A stretch of DNA of 64,000 nt from Humibacillus xanthopallidus (GCF_006717145.1 NZ_VFQF01000002.1:682001-746000); one strand, 5' to 3'; shown: positions 25,939 through 36,540, counted from the first letter of the stretch. Made by a program: numbers and translations. The notes: generated by a model from the sequence alone, not told the origin.

Positions 25939-26670
25939 ATGGGAACGATGATCGAGCTGCCCCAGCATGACCTGACCGCCTACCGCGCCGACCCGCCCGG
26001 CGAGGTGCGCGGGGCGGTCGTCGTCATCCAGGAGATCTGGGGCCTGGCCGACCACATCAAGGACGTCGCCGACCGTTTCGCGGCGGAGGGCTACCTCGCG
26101 GTCGCTCCCGACCTGCTCGGGCACATCGGCCTCACCCCCGAGGTCGGCGCCGAGCTCCAGCAGCTGATGTCGGCCGACGAGGCGACGCGCACGGCGGCCC
26201 AGCCGCGCATGCGCGAGGCGATGGGGGGTGCGCGCTCGCCGGAGTTCGCCGCCTGGGCGGTGCCGGCGCTGCGGTCCGTCGTCGACCTGCTCCTCGAGCA
26301 GCCCGGGGTCGAGGGCTCGGTCGGGGTCGTCGGCTTCTGCTTCGGCGGCTCCTACAGCTACGCGCTCGCGCTCGCCGAGCCCCGCCTCCGCGCCGCGGTC
26401 GCGTTCTACGGAGGCTTCCCCGAGACCGGCGACCCGGCCACCATCAGCTGCCCGGTCCTCGCGTTCTACGGCGAGGAAGACCACGGCATCACCGACGGCG
26501 TGCCCGAGCTCGAGCAGCGCATGGCCGACGCCGGGGTCGACTACACGGCGCGCGTGTACCACGACGTGGGGCACGCCTTCTTCAACGACACCTCGCCCTC
26601 GCGCTACGACGCCGAGGCAGCCGGCGACGCCTGGGCGCGCACGCTCGACTTCTTCGGCCGCCACCTCTGA
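25939..26670 (+). CDS. Dienelactone hydrolase family protein
   Basis: Alpha/beta-hydrolase of about 243 residues with a Cys nucleophile: VVVIQEIWGLADHIKDVADRFAAEGY, catalytic Cys in GVVGFCFGGSYSYAL, Asp in FYGEEDHGI and His in HDVGHAFFND. This is the normal Cys-Asp-His set of dienelactone hydrolases, which open lactone rings in aromatic breakdown, though many members have other esters as substrate. The start is uncertain: ATG at 25939 touches AGGGGG, whereas ATG at 25948 lies 9 nt after it and may be the true start. It overlaps the PhoD gene by one base. Confidence 0.9.
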   Translation: MGTMIELPQHDLTAYRADPPGEVRGAVVVIQEIWGLADHIKDVADRFAAEGYLAVAPDLLGHIGLTPEVGAELQQLMSADEATRTAAQPRMREAMGGARSPEFAAWAVPALRSVVDLLLEQPGVEGSVGVVGFCFGGSYSYALALAEPRLRAAVAFYGGFPETGDPATISCPVLAFYGEEDHGITDGVPELEQRMADAGVDYTARVYHDVGHAFFNDTSPSRYDAEAAGDAWARTLDFFGRHL

Positions 26671-28463
26671 TGGCCGGGTCACGCGGTCCGCTCGTCCTCG
26701 GGCCGATGCTGCGCTACATCGGCGAGACCGACGCCACCGTCTGGGTCGAGACGGCCGAGGCCGCGGTGGTCACCGTCGAGGCCGGGGGCCGCGAGTGGCG
26801 CGCGCCGACCTTCAGCGTCAAGGGGCACCACTACGCCCTCGTCGTCGTCGACGGCCTCGCCCCCGGCGACGAGCTGCCGTATGCCGTCCGCATCGGTGAC
26901 GACGCCGTGTGGCCGCCCGTGGACCACGCCTTCCCACCACCGCGGATCCGCACGATCGACCGGTCGAGGCCGACCCGGCTGCTCTTCGGGTCGTGCCGCA
27001 CGAGCGTGTCGCACGACCGGGCAGGCAATGCCAGCAACGGTGTCGACGCGCTGCGGGCCCTCGCCCTCGCTCTCGCCGACGGCGCGGCGGAGTGGCCGGA
27101 CCTGCTGGCGTTCATCGGCGACCAGGTCTACGCCGACGAGACGTCCGAGCAGATGCGGGCCTTCATCGCCGCGAGGCGTGACATCGCGCAGCCGCCGGGC
27201 GAGGAGATCAAGGACTACGAGGAGTACGCCCACCTCTACGGCCTCGCCTGGAGCGACGACGCGATCCGGTGGCTGCTCTCGACGCTGCCGAGCTGCATGA
27301 TCTTCGACGACCACGACATCCGCGACGACTGGAACACGTCGTGGACCTGGCAGGAGGAGATCAACAAGACCCCGTGGTGGCACGAGCGCCTCATGGGCGG
27401 CCTGTCGTCCTACTGGGTCTACCAGCACCTCGGCAACCTCCCGCCGAGCGAGCTGGCGCAGGACGTGGTCTACGCGCGGCTCCTCGAGACGGCCGGTCCC
27501 GACGGGCAGCAGGCCGGCGAGCTGCGTGCTGACGAGACGCCGGCGGCCGAGCTGGCGGCGGCCGAGGTCGATCTCACCGAGCCGATCTTCGACCTGGCCC
27601 GCCGCGTCGACCGACACCCTGAGGTCTACCGCTGGAGCTACCGGCGTGACCTCGGCGACTGCCGGCTCGTCGTCGTCGACTCGAGGGCGGCCCGCGTGCT
27701 CGACCCCGACCACCGCTCGATGCTCGACCCCGACGAGATGTCCTGGCTCGACGAGCAGCTGACCGGAGACGTCGAGCACCTCCTCATCGGCACCTCGCTG
27801 CCGTTCCTGCTGCCCCCCGGCCTGCACGACCTCGAGGCCATCGACGAGGTGCTCGCGGAGGGCGCGCACGGCCGCCTCGTCGCGACCCTTGCCGAGCGGG
27901 CCCGCCAGAGCATCGACCTCGAGCACTGGGCGGCGTTCAACGAGGGCTTCGCCGAGGTGTTCGACATCGTCATGGACGTGGCCCGGGGCAACCGCGGCCG
28001 CGCCCCGTCGACGATCGTCTTCCTCTCGGGTGACGTCCACAACTCCTACCTCGCGGAGGTCACGGACGCCGCCGAGCGGCACGGGGCACGCTCACGCATC
28101 GTCCAGGCTGTCTGCTCGCCGATCCGCAACCCGATGCCGCGCGCGATCAGGGTGATGATGTCGGCCTTCGCCCGAAGCCTCGTGCGACCGATGCGCTTCG
28201 TCGCCGGCCACTCGAGGCGGGTGCCCGACCCGGCCTACCCGTGGCTGGTCACCGACGGGCCATGGTTCGACAACTGCCTCGCGGAGGCGACGATCCAGGG
28301 CCCTGACGTCGCCTTCGTGTGGCGGGGAGGCGAGGTGCGTGACGGCGACGACCTGCACCCGGTGCTGACGACGGTAGGTGCGGTGCGCGTCCCAGGCGGC
28401 CAGGACGCCGGAGTGAGGATCGGCGAGAGCGCTGCGGACGAGAGGCACACCGTCACGCGCTGA
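26670..28463 (+). CDS. Alkaline phosphatase D (PhoD) family metallophosphoesterase
   Basis: A 597-residue phosphoesterase. N-terminal fibronectin-like region (LGPMLRYIGETDATVWVETAEAA) is followed by the metal-binding motifs LLFGSCRTS, FIGDQVYADE, MIFDDHDIRDDW and FLSGDVHNSYLAEV. No signal peptide or Tat motif is visible, unlike secreted Bacillus-type PhoD, so it is probably intracellular. Its ATG at 26670 overlaps the stop of the dienelactone hydrolase gene, so the two are coupled. Substrate unknown. A hairpin repeat cluster starts 20 bp after its stop. Confidence 0.9.
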   Translation: MAGSRGPLVLGPMLRYIGETDATVWVETAEAAVVTVEAGGREWRAPTFSVKGHHYALVVVDGLAPGDELPYAVRIGDDAVWPPVDHAFPPPRIRTIDRSRPTRLLFGSCRTSVSHDRAGNASNGVDALRALALALADGAAEWPDLLAFIGDQVYADETSEQMRAFIAARRDIAQPPGEEIKDYEEYAHLYGLAWSDDAIRWLLSTLPSCMIFDDHDIRDDWNTSWTWQEEINKTPWWHERLMGGLSSYWVYQHLGNLPPSELAQDVVYARLLETAGPDGQQAGELRADETPAAELAAAEVDLTEPIFDLARRVDRHPEVYRWSYRRDLGDCRLVVVDSRAARVLDPDHRSMLDPDEMSWLDEQLTGDVEHLLIGTSLPFLLPPGLHDLEAIDEVLAEGAHGRLVATLAERARQSIDLEHWAAFNEGFAEVFDIVMDVARGNRGRAPSTIVFLSGDVHNSYLAEVTDAAERHGARSRIVQAVCSPIRNPMPRAIRVMMSAFARSLVRPMRFVAGHSRRVPDPAYPWLVTDGPWFDNCLAEATIQGPDVAFVWRGGEVRDGDDLHPVLTTVGAVRVPGGQDAGVRIGESAADERHTVTR

Positions 28464-28483
28464 TGCCCGGGTACCGGTGTGAT

Positions 28484-28713
28484 GACGGGGCCACTCGAGT
28501 GTCCGTCGAGTGGCCCCGTGACCTCAGGAGTGTCGGGGTGGGTGGTGCCGGTGTGACGACGGGGCCACTCGAGTGGGGAACTGCGGCGGGTGAGTGGGGG
28601 AGTGGGTCTGGTCGAGTGGCCCCGTGACCTCACGAGTGTCGGGGCGGGAGGTGCGGGTGTGACGACGGGGCCACTCGAGTGGGGTGTGGGTCTGGTCGAG
28701 TGGCCTCGTGACC
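28484..28713. repeat. Cluster of three large hairpin repeats
   Basis: Three units each hold ACGGGGCCACTCGA and its complement TCGAGTGGCCCCGT as 14-bp arms (first unit near 28484-28524, second 28557-28630, third 28660-28713, the last with one mismatch). Units are joined by similar spacers such as GACCTCAGGAGTGTCGGGG and GGTGCCGGTGTGACG. The cluster fills the gap between phoD and the convergent ion-channel gene. Its last unit runs up to the channel's stop codon at 28714-28716. The core CGAGTGGCC is shared with 7590-7740. Confidence 0.92.
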
Positions 28714-29913
28714 TCAGGACGCCGAGGGTGCGCGCCGCCACCGGTTGGGCGCGACCGGCACCGCCGGTATGGCGTGGGGCTGGTCGCTCAGCACGGGCTC
28801 GTCACGCTCGAGCGCGTTCCCGTGGTCGAGCGGGCTGAGGCTGCCGAGGCTCTCGGCCACGACGACGGCGTCGTCGCCCGGCCGCAGGCGGAAGTCGGCC
28901 TTGGGGTTGGCGACGGTGACGCCGTCCCGCACAACAGCGAGCAGGGTGGCCTCGTGGTCCTGGCGGAGCCGGGCGGAGAGCTCGTCGGTCGTGAGGTCGA
29001 CGTAGTCGTCGGGCAGGGCGACGCGGTAGAGCTCCGAGCCGTCACCCCCCGAGACGATGTCGGTGATGAGCTCGGCGAGGCCCGGATAGAGCGCCGACCG
29101 GGCGAGCAGCCGTGACGCGAGGGTCGAGGTCACGAGGATCTCGTCGGCGTGGGCGCGCTCGAAGTGCTCGACGTGCTTGGGGTTGTTGACCTCGACGACG
29201 GTGCGCACCTCGGGGGCCATCGACTCGATGGCGAGCACCGCGAGGATCGATCGCATGTCGGCCTCGTTGCTGCCGTCTGCCGGGAAGACGATGGCGGCAC
29301 TGGCCTGGGCGATGCCTGCGCGCTCGAGATCGTGGGAGTTCGTCACGTCGCCCCGCACGAAGTAGACGCCCATCCCGGCCGGGTTGGACTCGGTGTCGTG
29401 CACGAGCACGATCTTCGAGGTGAACTCGTCGCCGCGCAGCTCCTCGATGAGCTCGCGCGCCGTGGAGTTCCAGCCGCACACGACGATGTGGTTCTCGTAG
29501 CCGGCAGCACCCATGCCCTGGCCCTCCTTGAGCAGGTAGTCGATGACGAAGCCGACGAGGGCCGCCGTGAGGGTGGCGACGATGGCCACACCGAAGAAGG
29601 CGAGCAGCCAGCCGATGATGAAGCCCGCTGGCGAGTTCACGTAGCTCGAGTCGCCGGACCCGATGACGGTCGTCACGGCCCAGTAGAAGGAGTCGCCCAG
29701 GCCGTGGAGCGAGCGCTTCTCGACCTCGAAGACCGTGACGAGGAACGCGGCGACGAAGACGAACCCGATGACGGCGAGCAGCAGCGTGCGGAAGAAGTGG
29801 AGGTCGACGTCGCCGCTGATCCGCTTGAGGTGGAAGGAGACCCGCTTGAAGATCGGCACCGCCACGAGCGGGCGCAAGGGCACGGCGAGGACGCGCTTCA
29901 CCGCTGCACGCAT
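28714..29913 (-). CDS. Two-helix ion channel with RCK (TrkA-N/TrkA-C) domain
   Basis: A 399-residue channel subunit. TM1 lies about residues 43-63, the pore loop WAVTTVIGSGDSSY about 78-91, TM2 about 96-125, then an RCK/TrkA-N domain (NHIVVCGWNSTARELIEEL, about 143) and a TrkA-C domain (ELYRVALPDDYVDLTTDELSARLRQ). The usual potassium filter TVGYGD is replaced by VIGSGD (residues 83-88), so selectivity may differ. The RCK Rossmann motif is itself altered (GWNSTA). ATG at 29913; divergent from a TetR gene. The last codons border a hairpin repeat. Confidence 0.88.
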   Translation of the reverse strand: MRAAVKRVLAVPLRPLVAVPIFKRVSFHLKRISGDVDLHFFRTLLLAVIGFVFVAAFLVTVFEVEKRSLHGLGDSFYWAVTTVIGSGDSSYVNSPAGFIIGWLLAFFGVAIVATLTAALVGFVIDYLLKEGQGMGAAGYENHIVVCGWNSTARELIEELRGDEFTSKIVLVHDTESNPAGMGVYFVRGDVTNSHDLERAGIAQASAAIVFPADGSNEADMRSILAVLAIESMAPEVRTVVEVNNPKHVEHFERAHADEILVTSTLASRLLARSALYPGLAELITDIVSGGDGSELYRVALPDDYVDLTTDELSARLRQDHEATLLAVVRDGVTVANPKADFRLRPGDDAVVVAESLGSLSPLDHGNALERDEPVLSDQPHAIPAVPVAPNRWRRAPSAS

Positions 29914-30094
29914 GAGACCCCCCGTCCGACGACGCGCGGGCCAACCCGCAGGACTCCTCCGACATGGTCTCGCGAGGCGCCCTGCGGCGCAGGGGAATCC
30001 ACGACAGATTTGCAGCCAGTATCAGGCGAAACGGCATCAAGCGGACGTTTCTGACGGTTTCTTCAGTTCTGACCTACTCGTCAGGATCAGGGCC

Positions 30095-30100
30095 TATCGT
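30095..30100 (+). promoter_or_regulatory. -10 box (TATCGT) of leaderless TetR gene
   Basis: TATCGT ends 6 nt before the ATG at 30107. The region just upstream (about 30000-30090) is unusually rich in A/T, with GGTTTCTTCAG and TTGCAG, and must also hold the channel gene's promoter. Confidence 0.55.
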
Positions 30101-30106
30101 CGGGTC

Positions 30107-30763
30107 ATGTCCGCAGTGCCGGAGCCGTCCGTCGCCCGAGTCGACCGCCGCAAGGCGCGCACCCGGCGAGCGCTGGTGGAGGCGGCCCGCCGCATCCTCG
30201 CCAGCCGCGGCACGACCGACGTCAGCATCCAGGACATCACCGACGAGGCGGACGTCGGGCTCGGCTCGTTCTACAACCACTTCTCGAGCAAGGCCGAGCT
30301 GTTCGAGGAGGCCGCGGGCGAGGCCCTCGAGGAGTACGGGCAGCGACTCGACAAGAGCTCGGCAGGCATGGACGACCCGGCGGAGATCTTCGCGCTCGGC
30401 GTGCGCCTGACCGCCGGGCTCGCACGCACCCAGCCGGCGGTCGCCCAGATCCTCGTGCAGGCCGGTGAGGTCTTCCTCGTGAGCGACCGCGGGCTCGCCC
30501 CCCGGGCGCGACGCGACATCCAGCGCGGCATCGACACCGGCCGCTTCGCCGTCGCCTCCGCCGACGTCGCCCTCGTGGCCACGGCGGGGGCGGTCCTCAC
30601 CTACGTCCAGGTCGCGCTCGCCTCGCCCGACCGGTTCGACGACACCTCCGTCGACGCCCTCGCAGAGCTCCTCCTGCGGATGCTCGGCGTGCCCGCCCGC
30701 AGTGCCAGGGCGGTCGTCCAGCGACCGCTGCCGGCGCCCTCGGGGACACCCGGCTGGACCTGA
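30107..30763 (+). CDS. TetR/AcrR family transcriptional regulator
   Basis: A 218-residue regulator. The helix-turn-helix is clear: RRKARTRRALVEAARRILASRG, then ISIQDIT-like VSIQDITDEADVGLGSFYNHFSSKAELFEEA. The C-terminal half (ALGVRLTAGLARTQPAVAQILVQAGEVFL...) is a helical ligand domain. It starts leaderless at 30107 and lies 58 bp before the sulfatase-fold gene on the same strand, so that gene is its most likely target. The 190-bp gap shared with the channel gene is another possible operator region. Confidence 0.9.
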   Translation: MSAVPEPSVARVDRRKARTRRALVEAARRILASRGTTDVSIQDITDEADVGLGSFYNHFSSKAELFEEAAGEALEEYGQRLDKSSAGMDDPAEIFALGVRLTAGLARTQPAVAQILVQAGEVFLVSDRGLAPRARRDIQRGIDTGRFAVASADVALVATAGAVLTYVQVALASPDRFDDTSVDALAELLLRMLGVPARSARAVVQRPLPAPSGTPGWT

Positions 30764-30821
30764 CCCCGCCTGACCGCACCCGTCCCTGCCGCCACCATCC
30801 CCGCCCCTCGAAGGAGACCTC

Positions 30822-32471
30822 GTGACCGCGTCCACCCCCAGCCTGGGAGGGCCCGCGGGCCGCCCCAACGTCCTGCTCATCACGACGGACGAGCAGCGCT
30901 GGTCGCTGCCGACGCCGGCGGGCTTCCACCTGCCGGCGCGCGACTGGCTCGCCGAGCGAGGCACGACCTTCGACCGCTACTACGTCGCCTCCGCGATGTG
31001 CAGCTCGTCGCGCTCCGTGATGTATACGGGCAGGCACGTGCCGATCACGCAGATCTACGACAACGACAACATGCCCTACATCCGCCCGCTCGACCCGAGC
31101 CTCGGCACGCTGGGCACGATGATGCGCGCGGCCGGCTACTACACCTCCTACCAGGGCAAGTGGCACCTCTCGAACGCCTACCAGTCCCCGACGAAGCAGA
31201 CCTCGACCGTCGACGAGCTCGAGCCCTACGGCTTCTCGGAGTTCAACGACTGGGGCGACATCGACGGTGGCGCCTGGGCCGGCCTCAAGATCGACCCCGT
31301 CATCGCCGGTCAGGCGGTCAAGTGGCTGCGCGACCGGGCACCGGTCGTCGGGCAGGACCAGCCGTGGTTCATGGCGGTCAACTTCGTCAACCCCCACGAC
31401 GTCATGAGCTACGACTACGGCACGCGGCGCTCGATCGCGCCCCCGCCCAACCTCGCCGAGGCCGTGACGGTGCGTCCCCCGGCCGACACCCCGATCTACA
31501 ACAAGGTGTGGGACCTCGAGCTCCCGGCGACCGCCGGTGACGACCTCTCGAGCGCGCCCCAGGCGGTGCGCGAGTACGCCGGCCTCGCGAGCACGATGTT
31601 CGGCGACATCAGCTCGCCGGAGCAGTGGCGGCTCGGCATGAACTTCTACCTCAACTGCATCCGTGACGTCGACCGCAGCATCGCCCTGGTCCTCGACGCC
31701 CTCGCCGCCTCCGGTCAGGCCGACCGCACGGTCGTCGTCTTCACCTCCGACCACGGCGAGATGGCCGGCTCGCACGGTCTGCGCCAGAAGGGCAACCTCG
31801 TCTACGACGAGAACTTCCACGTGCCCCTCGTCGTCGTGCACCCCGACGTCGCGGGCGGCGGCAGGAGTCATGCGCTCGGCTCGGCCGTCGACCTCGCGCC
31901 CACGATCCTCGAGCTGGCCGGGGTCGACCCGGAGCGGCTGCGGTCGGAGTTCTCCGGGCTGCACGGCCAGTCGCTGGCGCCCGTCCTCCTCGACCCGGAG
32001 GCTCGCCCTCGGGAGGGAGTGCTCACCGCCGTCGAGTCGGTGCTCACCCTGGACGCCGACTTCTGGCGCGCCTTCGGCAGCGGCGATGCGCCGGCCCGGG
32101 TGCAGTCCGGCGAGCTGCGACCGGACTGGCGCAAGCGCGGCTTCCTGCGCGGGTGGACCGACGAGCGCTACACCTTCGGGCGCTACTTCTCGCCGCTCGA
32201 GCCGAACCGGCCAGGAGGGGTCGACGAGCTGCTCCGCGACAACGACGTCGTGCTCTACGACCGGCAGAGCGATCCTGGTGAGACGAACAACCTCGCGTCC
32301 GACCCGGAGCACCGCGGCCTCGTCGAGTCGCTCGGGGCCAAGCTCGAGGCGCTCATCGACGCCGAGATCGGTGCCGACGAGCACGCCTGGGTGGCCGAGC
32401 GCCCCATCCTTCTCGGGCCCCCGCGCTGGCGCGGCGACTCCGTGGGAGCGGTGCCGGCCGCCTCCGCCTGA
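30822..32471 (+). CDS. Sulfatase/phosphoesterase-fold hydrolase with altered active-site motif
   Basis: Alkaline-phosphatase superfamily enzyme of 549 residues. Metal ligands are visible in NVLLITTDEQRW and VVFTSDHGEMAGSHGLRQKGNLVYDE. The nucleophile site reads MCSSSRSVMYTGRH with Cys60; type I sulfatases need CxPSR for conversion to formylglycine, and here the Pro is Ser. The Cys and Arg remain. It may be an unmodified-Cys phosphodiesterase-like member or be modified by a tolerant enzyme. No signal peptide. GTG at 30822 has AAGGAG at good spacing. Follows a TetR gene by 58 bp. Confidence 0.86.
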   Translation: MTASTPSLGGPAGRPNVLLITTDEQRWSLPTPAGFHLPARDWLAERGTTFDRYYVASAMCSSSRSVMYTGRHVPITQIYDNDNMPYIRPLDPSLGTLGTMMRAAGYYTSYQGKWHLSNAYQSPTKQTSTVDELEPYGFSEFNDWGDIDGGAWAGLKIDPVIAGQAVKWLRDRAPVVGQDQPWFMAVNFVNPHDVMSYDYGTRRSIAPPPNLAEAVTVRPPADTPIYNKVWDLELPATAGDDLSSAPQAVREYAGLASTMFGDISSPEQWRLGMNFYLNCIRDVDRSIALVLDALAASGQADRTVVVFTSDHGEMAGSHGLRQKGNLVYDENFHVPLVVVHPDVAGGGRSHALGSAVDLAPTILELAGVDPERLRSEFSGLHGQSLAPVLLDPEARPREGVLTAVESVLTLDADFWRAFGSGDAPARVQSGELRPDWRKRGFLRGWTDERYTFGRYFSPLEPNRPGGVDELLRDNDVVLYDRQSDPGETNNLASDPEHRGLVESLGAKLEALIDAEIGADEHAWVAERPILLGPPRWRGDSVGAVPAASA

Positions 32472-32481
32472 GGTCACGCGG

Positions 32482-32600
32482 CGGCATACGGCAGCGGGGG
32501 ACGCGTCGGGGAAACTGAGCGCCGATCAGCGGCGCCGCCGGGGTCCTGCCAAGCGGCGGCGTCGCTGCGGCGCGCGGGCCTGCCGGTCTGCCGTATGCCG
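32482..32600. repeat. Long-range 13-bp inverted repeat with GTATGCC arms
   Basis: CGGCATACGGCAG (32482-32494) is matched exactly by CTGCCGTATGCCG (32588-32600). The 93 nt between them are very GC-rich and can fold on their own. The repeat lies in the gap between the sulfatase gene and the convergent 2TM gene, where a bidirectional terminator is expected. Confidence 0.7.
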
Positions 32601-32615
32601 GCCGGCCCCTCCCGG

Positions 32616-32927
32616 TCAGCCGTGCCGCATCCGCAGGCGGTCCATCTCGGCCTCCACCTCGGCAGGTCCCGGCTCAGGGCTGAGGACGTCCCAGACGTTG
32701 AAGGCCAAGCCGATGCCCCAGCCGAGGAGGACGAAGATCGGCCAGAAGAAGCCGGTCCCGCTCACCCACCAGATGCCGACGAGCAGGAGGTTGACCATCA
32801 CGTAGGCGATGGCGTGCGCCTGCAGGTCCCGCTTCGCCTTGAGGTGCTTGAGTGCCAGCGCGCGGAGGTCGTCGTCCATCCGGTCAGGGGGGACCTCGGC
32901 GCCCGTGGGCACGATCGGGTTGCTCAT
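32616..32927 (-). CDS. 2TM domain protein
   Basis: A 103-residue membrane protein of the 2TM domain family: an acidic N-terminus, the charged helix DDDLRALALKHLKAKRDLQAHA, then two membrane segments (IAYVMVNLLLVGIWWVSG and FFWPIFVLLGWGIGLAFNVW) and a short charged tail. These helices often sit beside or inside small regulatory and LytTR proteins; function unknown. ATG at 32927 has GGGAG upstream. It is the last of three minus-strand genes, after the Xre regulator. Confidence 0.87.
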   Translation of the reverse strand: MSNPIVPTGAEVPPDRMDDDLRALALKHLKAKRDLQAHAIAYVMVNLLLVGIWWVSGTGFFWPIFVLLGWGIGLAFNVWDVLSPEPGPAEVEAEMDRLRMRHG

Positions 32928-33010
32928 CGTGATCTCCCTTCCACCTCCAGCGTGCGACGCGCACAGGAGGCGGCGGCAGGGCCCTTGGTCCTGCCTTCGG
33001 GCACAGGCGC

Positions 33011-33205
33011 TCACACGTCGGGGCGGAAGATGTCCTCGATCGGTGCGCCGAAGAGCGCGGCCAGCCGGAAGGCGAGCGGCAAGCTCGGGTCGAACCGTCC
33101 CTTCTCGATGGAGATGACGGTCTGGCGGGACACCCCGAGCGCCTCGGCGAGCTGTGCCTGCGAGAGGCCGCGCTCGGCGCGGCGCACGGCAATGTCGTTG
33201 TCCAC
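33011..33205 (-). CDS. Small Xre-family HTH regulator
   Basis: A 64-residue protein that is almost only a helix-turn-helix domain: IAVRRAERGLSQAQLAEALGVSRQTVISIEKGRFDPSLPLAFRLAALFGAPIEDIF. This size and sequence match the compact Xre group that is usually co-encoded with a small membrane protein and acts on the shared promoter. GTG at 33205 is one base past the stop of the upstream membrane-protein gene, so they are coupled. Four GTCAAGC half-sites lie upstream of the operon and are its most likely targets. Confidence 0.92.
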   Translation of the reverse strand: MDNDIAVRRAERGLSQAQLAEALGVSRQTVISIEKGRFDPSLPLAFRLAALFGAPIEDIFRPDV

Positions 33206-33206
33206 G

Positions 33207-33620
33207 TCAGCGGGCGCTGCGCTCGAGCGCGACGTAGCGCACCGCCGCGTCGCCCATCGCGAGGACGACGAGGGCGAGCAGCACGACCTGGGCCTCGAGA
33301 GCCACGTCGAGGACCGACACGACGGCGAGGCCGAGGCCCATGACGACGAGCAGGTCGGTGAAGGCGCCGGCCGAGGCGACCTGGACCCAACGGTGCTCGA
33401 CGTTGTCGCCCGCGTTGCGGTCGGGTCGGACCGTCACGGGTGCGACAAGCAGGAGCCAGGCGAGCGCCCCGGCGGGGGCCAGCGTGGAGGCGGCGAAGAC
33501 CGTGGCGGTCAGGACGAAGGGGCGGCCTGACATCGCGCCGGCGAGGACACCGACGGCGGCAGACGCGACGAGGGTGAGCATGGCAGCGACGAGGCGTCGG
33601 CGGGTCAGCGAGTCGAGCAC
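33207..33620 (-). CDS. Hypothetical four-helix membrane protein, first gene of Xre operon
   Basis: About 137 residues with four membrane segments: VAAMLTLVASAAVGVLAGAM, VLTATVFAASTLAPAGALAWLLLVAPV, FTDLLVVMGLGLAVVSVLDVAL and VVLLALVVLAMGDAAV. GTG at 33620 is chosen because GGAGG lies 5 nt upstream; an ATG at 33581 would cut into the first helix. The frame is open further upstream through the operator region, which is rejected as coding. In similar loci such a membrane protein accompanies the small Xre protein and may sense membrane state or hold the regulator; this is inference. Confidence 0.78.
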   Translation of the reverse strand: MLDSLTRRRLVAAMLTLVASAAVGVLAGAMSGRPFVLTATVFAASTLAPAGALAWLLLVAPVTVRPDRNAGDNVEHRWVQVASAGAFTDLLVVMGLGLAVVSVLDVALEAQVVLLALVVLAMGDAAVRYVALERSAR

Positions 33621-33663
33621 GAGGGCCTCCGTGGTCCGGTCCTGGGTGACGCCGGACGGACGT

Positions 33664-33714
33664 GTCAAGCGTGCTTGACGTAAAGGATGCTTGACACCAA
33701 GCGATGCGTCAAGC
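33664..33714. promoter_or_regulatory. Operator cluster of four GTCAAGC half-sites
   Basis: GTCAAGC-GT-GCTTGAC (33664-33679) is a perfect 16-bp palindrome, and GCTTGAC (33689-33695) pairs with GTCAAGC (33708-33714) in the same style. The four half-sites lie between the Xre operon start (33620) and the dnaK promoter. TTGAC in them can also serve as -35 boxes. Best guess: autoregulatory sites of the small Xre protein. Confidence 0.7.
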
Positions 33715-33753
33715 GGGCGGTCGACAACCGGGAACAATCCCCGCGCGACCAGA

Positions 33754-33774
33754 GTTGAGTCGACTGAACGCAAG
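33754..33774 (+). promoter_or_regulatory. HAIR element (HspR site) upstream of dnaK
   Basis: GTTGAGT, a 7-nt spacer and ACGCAAG match the HspR inverted repeat CTTGAGT-N7-ACTCAAG at 12 of 14 positions with exact spacing. It lies 96 bp before the dnaK start. HspR bound here would repress the dnaK-grpE-dnaJ-hspR operon. Confidence 0.85.
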
Positions 33775-33869
33775 ATTTGCGAGTCCGGCTTTGACAATCG
33801 CAGGACGGGCGAGCAGATTTGCTCTGAAGCCCCATCTCATCAGCACCATCACGCAACGAGGAGTCACCC

Positions 33870-35779
<1,910 letters not shown>

Positions 35780-35783
<4 letters not shown>

Positions 35784-36445
35784 CCGACACGACCGGCACG
35801 GGGGCCCCCGAGGGCACACCGCCCGACGGTGTCGAGCCCGAGTCGACCGGCAGGGCCGATGGAGCCGGCAGCGCACCTGCTGACGGCTCCCCGGCCGGGG
35901 CCGGCCCGGGTCACCACCGCTACTTCGAGGGTGGCCCCGGGGCCTCGTCCGAGCCCGGTGGTGAGGACGAGTTCGACCACGGCGCAGGCGAGTCCGAGAG
36001 CGAGGTGCTGGCGCGTGAGGACGCGCTGGCGGCCTCCTACCTCTCCGACCTGCAGCGGCTCCAGGCCGAGTACGTCAACTACAAGAAGCGCGTCGACCGC
36101 GACCGTGACGTCATCCGCAACGCCGCTGTCGGCAGCGTCGTGGAGTCGTTGCTCCCCGTGCTCGACGACATCCACATGGCCCGCCAGGTCGGCGACCTCG
36201 CCGACGGCCCGTTCTCCGCGATCGCCGACAAGCTCGAGGCGATCCTCGGTCGCTACGGCGTCGAGCGGCTGGGCGAGGCCGGCCAGGAGTTCGACCCCAA
36301 CGTGCACGAGGCCCTCATGCACGTCGAGGCCGACCTGCCCGAGGGATCCACCGGCACGCACGTCGTGCAGGTGCTCCAGCCCGGCTACCGCATCGGCGAG
36401 CGCCTCGTGCGCGCGGCGAGGGTCTCGGTTGCCGACGCAGGCTGA
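35780..36445 (+). CDS. grpE: Nucleotide exchange factor GrpE
   Basis: Cytosolic cochaperone of 221 residues that releases ADP from DnaK. A Gly/Pro/Glu-rich, disordered N-terminus of about 65 residues leads to the coiled-coil ([34 protein letters not shown]) and the C-terminal beta domain ([14 protein letters not shown]...[17 protein letters not shown]...[23 protein letters not shown]). GTG start at 35780 shares GTGA with the stop of dnaK, so translation is coupled. Length normal for actinobacteria. Confidence 0.97.
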
Positions 36446-36540
36446 ACGTGTCGTCGCCCGGCGCGGGGTCAACCGCTTCGCGCCGGGAGACATGCAGGAT
36501 GATGTGAGAACCCAGCCACCCGACCGGAAGGAGGTGCGCC

